A stretch of 64,000 bases of DNA from Hymenobacter rigui (lineage in GTDB: Bacteria > Bacteroidota > Bacteroidia > Cytophagales > Hymenobacteraceae), in assembly GCF_003944715.1 (NCBI RefSeq), contig NZ_RWIT01000002.1, positions 434,001-498,000 on the forward strand, given 5' to 3'. Of the stretch, positions 49,507 through 57,685 are shown piece by piece (positions within the stretch are counted from its first letter, which is position 1; each line of letters starts with the position of its first letter). Position numbers and translations under genes: made by a program. The notes beneath the pieces are model-generated. The model worked only from the letters and a program-made list of their open reading frames with translations, had not been told where the DNA came from and did no database searches.

Positions 49507-50115
49507 ATGCCTTTCGACCTTAAGGAAATTGCCGCCATCAGCGGAATGCCCGGTCTGTACCGCCTCGTGAAGCCCACCCGCGCCGGCGTTATCATTGAAG
49601 CCCTCGATGCAAAGGGCACCCGTTCCGTGGCTTCCGCCCGCAACAAGGTGTCGTTGCTGCAGGAAATTTCCATGTATACTCAGGACTACGACCAGACGGT
49701 TCCGCTGTCGGAAGTGTTTGACCGAATTTACCAGCAGCACGGCAAAGACCTGACCCTCACCAATAAATCGGACGACCGGGACCTGGCTGCGTTTATGGCC
49801 GGCATCATGCCCGACTACGACCGGGAGCGGGTGTATATGTCCGACATCAAAAAGCTGGTGCAGTGGTACCGCGTGGTAAGCCAGAATCTGGAATACCAGG
49901 CTCCAGCTACCGAGGACGAAACCCCGGCTGCAGAAGCAACTGAAGAGAAGCCCAAGGCTAAGAAAAAGGCCACCAAGAAAGATGAGCCCGCCGCCGACGA
50001 AGCCCTGAGCACGGCCGGCGTTATTCCGGCTGCTGAGGAAACCAACGCCGCCGGCAACCCCGAAGCCGGCGAGGCTAAGCCTGCCAAGAAAACCACGAAA
50101 AAGAAAGCCGAGTAA
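49507..50115 (+). CDS. DUF5606 protein with basic Ala/Lys/Glu tail
   Basis: 202 residues. Residues 1-130 match the Bacteroidota-specific DUF5606 family (MPFDLKEIAAISGMPGLYRLVKP, VPLSEVFDRIYQ, VYMSDIKKLVQWYRVV); the two halves look like a small beta domain and a helical domain. Residues 135-202 are a disordered Ala/Glu/Lys/Pro tail with KKKATKKDEPAAD-type words like histone H1 or SWIB tails, suggesting nucleic-acid or ribosome contact by inference only. Function unknown. Terminator follows. Confidence 0.82.
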   Translation: MPFDLKEIAAISGMPGLYRLVKPTRAGVIIEALDAKGTRSVASARNKVSLLQEISMYTQDYDQTVPLSEVFDRIYQQHGKDLTLTNKSDDRDLAAFMAGIMPDYDRERVYMSDIKKLVQWYRVVSQNLEYQAPATEDETPAAEATEEKPKAKKKATKKDEPAADEALSTAGVIPAAEETNAAGNPEAGEAKPAKKTTKKKAE

Positions 50116-50133
50116 CTGCCGCCTTTCTTATGC

Positions 50134-50163
50134 AAAAGGCCACCCGGTTCCGGGTGGTCTTTT
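50134..50163. terminator. Bidirectional terminator
   Basis: 14-bp stem with one G-U pair (50134-50147 with 50150-50163) between DUF5606 and the convergent fbp gene. Confidence 0.75.
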
Positions 50164-50196
50164 ATGTTTTATTCGATTAGCCTCCGCTAACCGGGA

Positions 50197-51225
50197 CTAC
50201 GCCTTCAGCACGGCGTCGTGGGCAAATTCAGCGGCGAGGAACTCCTCCACTTTCTCTACCAACTCCGGTGAGCCGATGAACAGGGGGCACCGCTCGTGCA
50301 GGTCGCGGGGCTCCAGCTCCAGGGTGCGGCGGCGGCCATTGCTGGATTTGCCCCCGGCCTGCTCCACAATGAAAGCCAGCGGGTTGCACTCGTACATGAG
50401 GCGCAGCTTACCGTTGGGGGCTTTTTTCGAAGTCGGGTACATGTAGATGCCGCCCTTCAGCAGGTTACGGTGGAAATCGGCCACCAAGGAGCCAATGTAG
50501 CGGGCCGAGTAGTTCTGCTCTTTGCAGTAAGCCACGAAGGCCTTCATGCCTTCGGAGAAGGACTCCGACACGCCCTCATTGATGGAGTAGATGGCGCCCG
50601 ATTTGGGCGTCTGGATGTTGGGGTGCGAGAGGAAGAACTCGCCGAGGCTGGGCTCGTAGGTGAAGCCGTTCACACCATTGCCGGTGGTATATACCAGCAT
50701 GGTGCTGGAGCCATAAATCACGTAGCCGGCCGCTACCTGATGGGTGCCGGTTTGCAGGCAGTCCTGGGTAGTGCCTTCCAGGCCGGTGGGTGATACGCGG
50801 CGGTAGATGCTGAAAATGGTGCCGATGCTGACGTTCACATCAATATTCGAAGAGCCGTCCAGCGGATCAATGGCCACCACGTACTTGCCCTGGGTGTTGC
50901 CGGTCTGAATCATCTCGTCATCTTCCTCCGAAATGATGGTGCACACCTCGCCCCCGTTGCGCAGGGCACGGATGAAGCGGATATTGGCAATTACGTCGAG
51001 CTTCTGCTGGTCTTCGCCCTGCACGTTGCGGTTGCCGTAGGCGCCGGCAATATCAATGAGGCCGGAGCGGTTGATTTCACGGTTCACGATTTTGGCCGCC
51101 AGGGCAATGTCGCGCAGCAACTGGGAAAGCTCCCCGGTAGCGTAGGGGAAATCTTCCTGCTTCCGCATAATGAAGCGGTCCAGGGTGGTACCAACGGGCA
51201 GGGCCAGTTTGTCGTGGTTGGTCAT
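50197..51225 (-). CDS. fbp: Fructose-1,6-bisphosphatase class 1
   Basis: 342 residues, full length. Metal site ISEEDDEM and [19 protein letters not shown], the class 1 signature region [25 protein letters not shown], and [25 protein letters not shown]. It dephosphorylates fructose 1,6-bisphosphate in gluconeogenesis. Divergent from the aspartate kinase gene with 154 bases between them. Confidence 0.96.
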   Translation of the reverse strand: MTNHDKLALPVGTTLDRFIMRKQEDFPYATGELSQLLRDIALAAKIVNREINRSGLIDIAGAYGNRNVQGEDQQKLDVIANIRFIRALRNGGEVCTIISEEDDEMIQTGNTQGKYVVAIDPLDGSSNIDVNVSIGTIFSIYRRVSPTGLEGTTQDCLQTGTHQVAAGYVIYGSSTMLVYTTGNGVNGFTYEPSLGEFFLSHPNIQTPKSGAIYSINEGVSESFSEGMKAFVAYCKEQNYSARYIGSLVADFHRNLLKGGIYMYPTSKKAPNGKLRLMYECNPLAFIVEQAGGKSSNGRRRTLELEPRDLHERCPLFIGSPELVEKVEEFLAAEFAHDAVLKA

Positions 51226-51367
51226 GGGCTGAGTGGGAATGATGCGGGTGGAAGGCCAAAATTAACCAATTTGCCGCAGAGCCGCAGCGAAATTTCGCTA
51301 TTCGTTTATTTCACCGCTTTAGAAAGGCTGTTTTACCGGTATTTAGGCAGAATGCGCGCCTTGGCCC

Positions 51368-51375
51368 TACATTTG
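51368..51375 (+). promoter_or_regulatory. Bacteroidota -7 box TACATTTG for lysC
   Basis: Exact TAnnTTTG ending four bases before the ATG at 51380, so the transcript should start at or next to the AUG. Confidence 0.55.
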
Positions 51376-51379
51376 GGCC

Positions 51380-52663
51380 ATGCAGGAACCGCAGCAACTT
51401 CGGATTTTCAAGTTTGGCGGCGCATCCGTGAAAGATGCTGCCGCCATCCGCAACCTGGTGCACATTACCCAAACCTACGGTCAGCCCGGCCCGCTGGTGG
51501 TAGTGGTATCGGCCATGGGCAAAACCACCAATGCCCTGGAAGAAATCTTTCAGCTGGCTCACAGCGGCCAGGAGTACACGGCTCAGCTTACCGCCCTGCG
51601 CAATTTTCATCTGCAGGTAGCCGCTGAGCTGGGAACCACGGATGAAGCGACCGGCACACCGGCGCTGGCGGAGTTATTGGAGCAGCTGCAGGACCGCCTG
51701 GCCACGTTGCAGCCCGGTGATTTCGACAAGCAGTACGACCAAGTAGTGAGCTTCGGGGAGCTGCTGGCGACGCGCATCGTGGCCCGGGCCATGCAGGCGC
51801 AGTGGCTGGATTGCCGCACGCTGATTCGCACGGACCACACCTGGCGCGAAGGCCGCGTGGCCTGGCCCGCTACCGAGCGGCTGCTCACCAGCATTCTGCC
51901 CGAGCGGCTGGCCCACGGCCCAGTGGTGACGCAGGGGTTTCTGGGCGGCACCTCCAGCGGCCAGACCACTACCCTGGGCCGGGAGGGCTCCGATTATACG
52001 GCCGCCATTCTGGCCTACTGCCTGGGGGCCGCTTCGGTCACCATCTGGAAGGATGTGGCAGGCCTGTTGAACGCCGACCCCAAGATTTTTGCCGACACGG
52101 TGCGCTACCCCGAAATCAGCTACCAGGAAACCATTGAAATGGCGTACTACGGGGCCTCGGTGATTCACCCCAAAACCATCAAGCCGCTGGCCGTAAAGCA
52201 GATTCCGCTGCTGGTGAAGTCGTTTGTGGACCCCGCGGCCGAGGGCACCGTGATTCACGACTGCCGGCACGGGCTGCTGGTGCCCGCCCTAATCCGCAAA
52301 ACCGGGCAGTGCCTGGTGTCCTTTGAGTCCAAGGACCTCACGTTTATATCGGAGGAAAACCTGGAGGTGATTTTCGGGGCGCTGGCGCAGGTGCGGCTCA
52401 AGATTCACCTGATGCAGAACTCCGCCATCAGCTTCTCGGTCTGCACCGATTTTTCGGCCTACCGCCTAGAGAAGCTGCTGGGCGTGCTGCGGGAGCAGTT
52501 CACCATTCACTACAACACCGGCCTGGAGCTGTACACCATTAAAAACTACGACGCCGCCAGCATCCGGCGGCTGACCGAGGGCCGGGAGCTGCTGCTGGAG
52601 CAGCGCACCCGCCAGACGTTTCAGTTTGTGTGCCGGGGCGGTGAGAATGAGTGGATTAAATAG
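51380..52663 (+). CDS. lysC: Aspartate kinase
   Basis: 427 residues. KFGGASV (10-16), the SFGELLATRIVARAM segment, GFLGGTSSGQTTTLGREGSDYTAAILA and KDVAGLLNADPKIF mark the amino-acid kinase catalytic domain (1-285). Two ACT-type regulatory segments follow (about 305-420), which bind lysine or threonine for feedback control. It makes aspartyl phosphate for lysine, methionine and threonine synthesis. Monofunctional, without a homoserine dehydrogenase part. Predicted leaderless mRNA. Confidence 0.92.
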   Translation: MQEPQQLRIFKFGGASVKDAAAIRNLVHITQTYGQPGPLVVVVSAMGKTTNALEEIFQLAHSGQEYTAQLTALRNFHLQVAAELGTTDEATGTPALAELLEQLQDRLATLQPGDFDKQYDQVVSFGELLATRIVARAMQAQWLDCRTLIRTDHTWREGRVAWPATERLLTSILPERLAHGPVVTQGFLGGTSSGQTTTLGREGSDYTAAILAYCLGAASVTIWKDVAGLLNADPKIFADTVRYPEISYQETIEMAYYGASVIHPKTIKPLAVKQIPLLVKSFVDPAAEGTVIHDCRHGLLVPALIRKTGQCLVSFESKDLTFISEENLEVIFGALAQVRLKIHLMQNSAISFSVCTDFSAYRLEKLLGVLREQFTIHYNTGLELYTIKNYDAASIRRLTEGRELLLEQRTRQTFQFVCRGGENEWIK

Positions 52664-52724
52664 GGGCGCACATAGGCCCGGCAGCCGGCATGAAACAATT
52701 TTGCCCGGCCGGACCTTATAGCCG

Positions 52725-52732
52725 TATCTTTG
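52725..52732 (+). promoter_or_regulatory. Bacteroidota -7 box TATCTTTG for the perR-like gene
   Basis: Exact TAnnTTTG, 20 bases before the GTG at 52753. It makes the in-frame ATG at 52690 untranscribed and so decides the start. Confidence 0.6.
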
Positions 52733-52752
52733 CGGAGAATTATTCTCATCTG

Positions 52753-53208
52753 GTGAACCACACGTCTGACCATTCACACCCTGCTCCCACAGCCGGCCAC
52801 CTGCGCGACCGGCTGGCCGCTGCCGGCCTGCGGGCTACCCAGCAGCGCCTGCTGATTCTGGAAAGCCTGCTGGTGCTGCCGGGCCACCCCACGGCCGAGC
52901 AGGTGCACCGGCGCGTGACCGAGCAGACGCCGTCGGTGTCGTTGGGCACGGTGTACAAAACCCTCGATGCGTTTGTGGCCGCCGGCCTCACCAAGCGAGT
53001 AGCGTCGGCCGAGGGCTCCTCCCGCCGCTACGATGCCGACTGCACCGAGCACCACCACTTGTTTTGCGCCAACACGCAGGAAATCATTGACTACTGCGAC
53101 CCGCAGCTGGACGCCCTGATTCGGGACTTCTTCGCTACCAAGGGCCTGACGGGCTTTCAGCCCCACTCCTTCTCGTTGCACGTGACGGGCAACAAGGTGC
53201 TGAGCTAA
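52753..53208 (+). CDS. Fur-family regulator, PerR-like
   Basis: 151 residues from GTG 52753. Winged helix (RATQQRLLILESLLVLPGHPTAEQV... SLGTVYKTLDAFVAAGL), then a dimerisation domain. Aligned to Bacillus PerR, the five regulatory-metal ligands are present: H45, D94 (in RYD), H100, H102 and D113. Aspartate at the RYD position is the PerR rather than Fur form. The structural zinc site is missing: the first CxxC is CANT (C105 only) and there is no C-terminal CxxC. PerR represses peroxide defence genes and is inactivated by iron-catalysed histidine oxidation. The peroxiredoxin gene 77 bases downstream is a natural target. Confidence 0.85.
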   Translation: MNHTSDHSHPAPTAGHLRDRLAAAGLRATQQRLLILESLLVLPGHPTAEQVHRRVTEQTPSVSLGTVYKTLDAFVAAGLTKRVASAEGSSRRYDADCTEHHHLFCANTQEIIDYCDPQLDALIRDFFATKGLTGFQPHSFSLHVTGNKVLS

Positions 53209-53285
53209 ACCGGCCTGTTTATGGGCCTGGTGGCTTCGGCCGCCATCTTCCTTCTACTTTCTTTTTTCACCATTTTCCATACCTC

Positions 53286-53924
53286 ATGGCAGTTCTCGTA
53301 GGCAAACGTGCTCCTTCTTTCAAAGCTACCGCTGTTATCGACGGCGAATTCGAGGAGGATTTCTCGCTTGACCGTTATTTGGGCAAGAAGCACGTCATCT
53401 TCTACTTCTACCCCGCCGACTTCACGTTCGTGTGCCCCACCGAAATCATTGCGTTCCAGGACCGTCTGGCCGATTTCGAAGCCAAAGGCGTAGCCATTGT
53501 GGGCTGCTCCACCGATACGCACTTCTCGCACTTTGCCTGGCTGCAGACCCCGCGCGACAACGGCGGCATTGAGGGCGTAAAATACCCGCTGGTAGCCGAT
53601 GCCACCAAAACCATTGCCGCCAACTACGACGTGCTGGGCGGTCATTACGACTACAACGAAGCCGGCGAAATGACCTTCGTGGGCTCGCCTCTGGCCTACC
53701 GCGGCCTGTTCCTGATTGACAAGGACGGCATCGTGCGCCACCAGGTAGTAAACGACGGTCCGCTGGGCCGCAGCATCGACGAAGCCATGCGCATGGTGGA
53801 TGCCCTGCAATACTTCGAGGTAAAGGGCGAAGTGTGCCCCGCTAACTGGGAAGAAGGCAAAGAGGCTATGTCGGCCACCCGTGAGGGCGTAGCCAACTAC
53901 CTCGGCAAGCACGCGGCTCACTAA
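53286..53924 (+). CDS. 2-Cys peroxiredoxin (AhpC/Prx1 type)
   Basis: 212 residues. Peroxidatic C50 in FYPADFTFVCPTE, resolving C184 in GEVCPANW, and the GGHYDYNEAGEMTFVGSPLAYRGLFLIDKDG region containing a GG loop as in peroxide-sensitive typical 2-Cys enzymes. It reduces hydrogen peroxide and organic peroxides with thioredoxin or AhpF-like partners. It lies directly after the PerR-like regulator. The 3' flank begins a heptamer repeat at its stop codon. Confidence 0.94.
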   Translation: MAVLVGKRAPSFKATAVIDGEFEEDFSLDRYLGKKHVIFYFYPADFTFVCPTEIIAFQDRLADFEAKGVAIVGCSTDTHFSHFAWLQTPRDNGGIEGVKYPLVADATKTIAANYDVLGGHYDYNEAGEMTFVGSPLAYRGLFLIDKDGIVRHQVVNDGPLGRSIDEAMRMVDALQYFEVKGEVCPANWEEGKEAMSATREGVANYLGKHAAH

Positions 53925-53930
53925 TGCTAG

Positions 53931-53993
53931 TGCTTAGTGCTTAGTGCTTAGTGCTTAGTGCTTAGTGCTTAGTGCTTAGTGCTTAGTGCTTAG
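53931..53993 (+). repeat. Nine tandem copies of TGCTTAG
   Basis: Exact 7-base units from 53931 to 53993, preceded by a partial TGCTAG that abuts the peroxiredoxin stop and followed by AATGTATGAAAAA and a terminator. The same word and the same flank recur at 63625-63664. Confidence 0.95.
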
Positions 53994-54001
53994 AATGTAT
54001 G

Positions 54002-54037
54002 AAAAAGGCTTCGTCGGGTTACGGCGGAGCCTTTTTT
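54002..54037 (+). terminator. Terminator after the peroxiredoxin gene
   Basis: 15-bp stem with two G-U pairs (54002-54016 with 54022-54036) and a T-run. Confidence 0.8.
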
Positions 54038-54059
54038 GTGGGGCTGCGGGCAAAAGGCC

Positions 54060-54067
54060 TATTTTTG
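54060..54067 (+). promoter_or_regulatory. Bacteroidota -7 box TATTTTTG for waaA
   Basis: Exact TAnnTTTG between the terminator and waaA; predicted leader about 75 bases. Confidence 0.4.
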
Positions 54068-54147
54068 CAGCAGCGTGGCCTAGTGCCATTACAAGCACAC
54101 TTTTCTTTGGCTTCCTGATGTAAGCCTTACGTCCTAAGAACCACCTC

Positions 54148-55398
54148 TTGCGCTTTCTCTATACCATTGGCCTGCACCTGTATGCGCTGCTGCTGCGGCT
54201 GGTAGCACCGTTCGTGCCCAAAGCGGCGCAGTGGACAGCCGGGCGGCGCGGGCTGCTGCTGCAGATTCAAGCGGCGCTGGCGGCCGATATGGCTCCGCGC
54301 GTGTGGTTTCACTGCGCCTCGCTGGGCGAGTTTGAGCAGGGCCGCCCGCTGATGGAAGCCTACGCAGCGCAGTATCCGGACCACAAGATTGTGTTGACGT
54401 TCTTCTCGCCTTCGGGCTATGAAATCCGCAAAAACTGGGCGGGGGCCGATTACGTGTTCTACCTGCCCCTCGATACGGCCGCTAATGCCCGCGCTTTTCT
54501 GGCGGCGGTGCAGCCCCGGCTGGCCGTGTTTGTGAAGTACGAGTTCTGGTATTACTTCCTCACCGAGCTGCAGCGGCGGCAGGTGCCCACGGTATGCGTA
54601 TCGGCCATTTTTCGGGCCGAACAGGTGTTTTTCCAGCCCTGGGGCGGCTTTTTCCGTCGCATCCTGAGCCGGTTCACCCACATTTTCACCCAGAATCAGG
54701 CCAGCGTGGAGCTGCTGCGCCAAGCCGGTATCAGCCAGGCCAGCGTGGCCGGCGACACCCGCTTCGATACGGTGGTGCGCACGGCGGAGGCTTCGGCCCG
54801 GCCTTTGCCGCTGGTGGATGCCTTCACCGACGACTGGGCCCCGGTGCTGATTGTGGGCAGTAGCTGGCCCGAAGACCTGCCGGTGCTCACGCCCCTGCTG
54901 CAGCAATACCAGCAGGAGCTACGCTTCATTGTAGCTCCCCACGAAATCAGCGAAACCAATCTGCGCCTCGTGGAAGCCGCCCTGCCCAGCCAGGTGGTGC
55001 GCTACTCCCAGGCCGACGCGGCCACGGTGGCGCAGGCCCGGGTGCTGCTCATGGACAACGTGGGTCTGCTCAGCCAGCTCTACCGCTTCGGGCATTTTGC
55101 CTACATCGGGGGGGCGTTTGGCAAGGGGCTGCACAATACGCTGGAAGCCGCTGCCTTTGGGCTGCCGCTGTTCTTCGGCCCTACCTACCACAAGTTTCAG
55201 GAAGCCCTGGATTTGGTGGAGCTTGGCTGCGCTTTCCCGATTTCCTCAGCCGAGGAGTTGTTAACGGCCTTCGGCCCGCTCTATCACCGCGAAGAAGCCC
55301 GCCTGCAGGTGCAGGATGTCAGCCTCGACTACGTACACGACCATAGCGGTGCCACCCGCAAGATTATGAACTGGATTGGTGAAGTGGTGAAATGGTGA
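54148..55398 (+). CDS. waaA: 3-deoxy-D-manno-octulosonic acid transferase (WaaA/KdtA)
   Basis: 416 residues, TTG start. An N-terminal membrane-anchor helix (RFLYTIGLHLYALLLRLVAPF), then the GT-B fold: WFHCASLGEFEQGRPL (catalytic Glu near E64), VLTFFSPSGYEI, FVKYEFWYYF, GDTRFDTV, and the C-terminal FAYIGGAFGKGLHNTLEAAAFGLPLFFGP donor site. It adds Kdo to lipid A precursor at the inner membrane, so the cell makes lipopolysaccharide. Its last six codons and stop are part of the left arm of a 30-bp inverted repeat. Confidence 0.95.
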   Translation: MRFLYTIGLHLYALLLRLVAPFVPKAAQWTAGRRGLLLQIQAALAADMAPRVWFHCASLGEFEQGRPLMEAYAAQYPDHKIVLTFFSPSGYEIRKNWAGADYVFYLPLDTAANARAFLAAVQPRLAVFVKYEFWYYFLTELQRRQVPTVCVSAIFRAEQVFFQPWGGFFRRILSRFTHIFTQNQASVELLRQAGISQASVAGDTRFDTVVRTAEASARPLPLVDAFTDDWAPVLIVGSSWPEDLPVLTPLLQQYQQELRFIVAPHEISETNLRLVEAALPSQVVRYSQADAATVAQARVLLMDNVGLLSQLYRFGHFAYIGGAFGKGLHNTLEAAAFGLPLFFGPTYHKFQEALDLVELGCAFPISSAEELLTAFGPLYHREEARLQVQDVSLDYVHDHSGATRKIMNWIGEVVKW

Positions 55399-55464
55399 AT
55401 TTGATGTCCAATGTGCGCAGGTAGCCCCGACAGAACATCAAACTCACCATTTCACCACTTCACC
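55378..55464. repeat. 30-bp near-perfect inverted repeat, GGTGAAGTGGTGAAA family
   Basis: Arms 55378-55407 and 55435-55464 differ at one position of 30. The left arm encodes the end of WaaA. Extra TTCAC words continue to 55480, four bases before the rsgA ATG. Same family as the outer element at 35257-35430. Confidence 0.92.
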
Positions 55465-55483
55465 GTTTCACAACTTCACCTCC

Positions 55484-56407
55484 ATGACCGGAACCATCGT
55501 TAAATCCACGGGCTCGTGGTACGTGGTGCGCGAGGCCTCCGGGCAGCTGCACCGCTGCCGCCTGCGGGGCAAATTCAAGCACAAAGGCCTCAAAGTAAGC
55601 AACCCGCTGGCAGTGGGCGACCAGGTGGACTTTACGGTGGAGGCGCAGACTGAAGGCGCAGGTGTCATTCATCACATTGAGCCACGTCGCAATTATATCA
55701 TCCGCCGCTCGGTGCATAAAACTGAGCACGCCCACATTGTGGCTGCCAACCTCGACCAAGCCCTGCTGGTAGTTACGCTGGCTTCCCCGGCCACGTCGTT
55801 CGGGTTCATCGACCGGTTTCTGGTGACGGCCGAAGCGTACAGCATTCCGGTAACGCTGCTGTTCAACAAAACCGACCTGTACGACGAGGATCTGGCCGAT
55901 TATCAGGACCAGATTTTGAAGATGTACTCCCGCGTGGGCTACCCCGGGCTGCGCTGCTCGGCCCACAACGGTGAGGGTGTGGCCGATATTGATGCGCTGC
56001 TGGACGGGAAGGTTTCATTGCTGTCGGGGCACTCGGGCGTAGGCAAAAGCACGCTTATCAACGCGTTGGTGCCCGACCTGGACTTGAAAACGGCCGAAAT
56101 CAGTGAGTTTTCGGATAAGGGCGTACATACTACCACCTTCGCCGAGATGCTGGAAGTACGCCCCGGTACGTACCTGATTGATACGCCCGGCATTAAGGAG
56201 TTGGGGCTGGTAGACATGAAGCCCGGCGAGCTGGCCCACTATTTCCCCGAGATGCGCGCCCTGCTCAACCAGTGCCGCTACCACAACTGCCAGCATCTGC
56301 ACGAGCCCGGCTGCGCCGTGCGCGAAGCCGTGGACAAAGGCCGTATTGCTCTCCCCCGCTACGACAGCTACGTGAGCATGCTGGAAGCCGAGGACAACCG
56401 GAAGTAG
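55484..56407 (+). CDS. rsgA: Ribosome small-subunit-dependent GTPase A
   Basis: 307 residues. N-terminal OB domain (1-75), then a circularly permuted GTPase with motifs in the order G4 NKTDL, G5 SAHN, G1 GHSGVGKS and G3 DTPGI. The C-terminal zinc finger uses C265, C270 (CRYHNC), H272 or H274 and C278. RsgA checks late 30S ribosome maturation. The start lies four bases after a repeat element. Confidence 0.95.
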   Translation: MTGTIVKSTGSWYVVREASGQLHRCRLRGKFKHKGLKVSNPLAVGDQVDFTVEAQTEGAGVIHHIEPRRNYIIRRSVHKTEHAHIVAANLDQALLVVTLASPATSFGFIDRFLVTAEAYSIPVTLLFNKTDLYDEDLADYQDQILKMYSRVGYPGLRCSAHNGEGVADIDALLDGKVSLLSGHSGVGKSTLINALVPDLDLKTAEISEFSDKGVHTTTFAEMLEVRPGTYLIDTPGIKELGLVDMKPGELAHYFPEMRALLNQCRYHNCQHLHEPGCAVREAVDKGRIALPRYDSYVSMLEAEDNRK

Positions 56408-56419
56408 CGTTGCTCGTTG

Positions 56420-56521
56420 TTAGCTGGTAGTTGTCAGTTGTCAGTTGTCAGTTTTCCGCTATTGATGACGAACAACGGAGAACTAATAACGAACAACAAG
56501 CAACTGACAACTACCAACTAA
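56420..56521. repeat. Inverted repeat TTGTCAGTTG family
   Basis: 21-bp arms 56420-56440 and 56501-56521 with one mismatch, plus tandem copies of TTGTCAG in the left part. Same words as 560-651. Confidence 0.85.
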
Positions 56522-56532
56522 CAACTTCCCCT

Positions 56533-57417
56533 TTGACACCACATAACGTAGCCTTCCTCGGCCTGGGAAATATGGGCGAGGCCATGGCCGAAAACCTGTT
56601 GAAAGCCGGCCATCGGCTGACCGTGTATAACCGCACCGCCAGCAAAGCCGCTGGCCTCAAAAAGCTGGGTGCCACCGTAGCCACTACTCCAGCCGAAGCC
56701 GTGGCGGGTGCCGCCTTCGTGTTTACGATGGTAACCGATGATGACGCGCTGCAAGAGCTTTGCCTGGGCCCCGATGGTCTGCTGCCGGCTTTGCCCGCCG
56801 GGGCCGTGCACGCCTCCTGCAGCACCGTAGCCCCCGATACCAACCGCCGCCTCGCCGAAGTCCACGCCCGCCACGGCAGCGCCCTGGTAGCCACGCCCGT
56901 TTTCGGCAAGCCCGATGTGGCCGCCGCCGCTAAGCTGTGGCTGGCTGTTTCCGGTGAAGCCGCCGCCCGGCGCAAGGTTACGCCCCTGCTCAAAGCGCTG
57001 GGCCAGGGCGTCCACGATTTCGGCGACGACCCGGGCGCGGCCAGTACCGTGAAGCTCTGCGGCAATTTCATGCTGGGGGCCGCCATTGAGGCCATGGCCG
57101 AAGCCTTCACGCTGGCTCAGAAAAGCGGCCTCGACCGGCAGCAGGTGTACGAATTCTTCACCTCTACCCTATTCAACACACCCATTCACAAGGGCTACGG
57201 CAAGCTGGTGGCCGAGCGGCACTATCAGCCCGTGGGCGCGGCCCCGGCCATCATCCGCAAGGATATGCGCCTGGTGCTGGATGAGTCGCGCACCCACCTG
57301 GTGCCCATGCCCTTCGCCAACATCCTCCACGACCACCTTTCCACCACCGTAGCCAAAGGCGAAAAGGTGGACTGGGCCGGTTTCGCCGAGCGCATCACCG
57401 ACGGTGCCGGACTGTAG
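56533..57417 (+). CDS. Beta-hydroxyacid dehydrogenase (3-hydroxyisobutyrate dehydrogenase family)
   Basis: 294 residues if started at TTG 56533. The open frame extends upstream only through the repeat element, and its predicted Gln/Asn-rich N terminus there is an artefact. The Rossmann motif FLGLGNMGEAMAENLL starts at residue 7. The catalytic lysine region is AASTVKLCGNFML with K near 177, and the substrate motif is SCSTVAPDT. The family reduces or oxidises 3-hydroxyisobutyrate, tartronate semialdehyde or succinic semialdehyde (GLYR type). Substrate not determined. Confidence 0.85.
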   Translation: MTPHNVAFLGLGNMGEAMAENLLKAGHRLTVYNRTASKAAGLKKLGATVATTPAEAVAGAAFVFTMVTDDDALQELCLGPDGLLPALPAGAVHASCSTVAPDTNRRLAEVHARHGSALVATPVFGKPDVAAAAKLWLAVSGEAAARRKVTPLLKALGQGVHDFGDDPGAASTVKLCGNFMLGAAIEAMAEAFTLAQKSGLDRQQVYEFFTSTLFNTPIHKGYGKLVAERHYQPVGAAPAIIRKDMRLVLDESRTHLVPMPFANILHDHLSTTVAKGEKVDWAGFAERITDGAGL

Positions 57418-57439
57418 TTTTTGAACGATACGCACCAAC

Positions 57440-57596
57440 ACGTCATGCAGAGGCGCAGCCGAAGCATCTCGCGTGCTGACGCCCAAACAGTAAAAGAGCG
57501 TCAGGCTGAGTTTGTCGAAGCATCTCTACCGCTTCGGTGAATTTACCACTGCAACGTCAGTGCGCGAGATGCTTCGGCTGCGCCTCTGCATGACGT
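57440..57596. repeat. 34-bp perfect inverted repeat, GTCATGCAGAGGCGCAGCC family
   Basis: Arms 57440-57473 and 57563-57596 are exact reverse complements. The spacer holds a second, partial member (GTCAGGCTGAGTTTGTCGAAGC). The GAAGCATCTC core is shared with 59003-59103. Confidence 0.95.
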
Positions 57597-57628
57597 TCTA
57601 CCTACTTCCGCATCCATCCTGACACCAC

Positions 57629-57662
57629 AAAAAAGCCCGGCTGAACCAGCCGGGCCTTTTTA
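57629..57662. terminator. Terminator between dehydrogenase and fasciclin genes
   Basis: Nine GC-rich pairs (57635-57643 with 57647-57655) extended by A/T pairs on both ends; works in both directions. Confidence 0.75.
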
Positions 57663-57685
57663 ACCAATCAGGAAAGATCAGGGAA

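Noticed and set aside
53931..53993. Tandem repeat considered as a CRISPR array
   Set aside because: Units are 7 bases with no spacers and no cas genes in the window.
56431..56532. Extended N terminus of the beta-hydroxyacid dehydrogenase rich in Gln and Asn
   Set aside because: It is translated repeat DNA; the TTG at 56533 starts right before the Rossmann fold.
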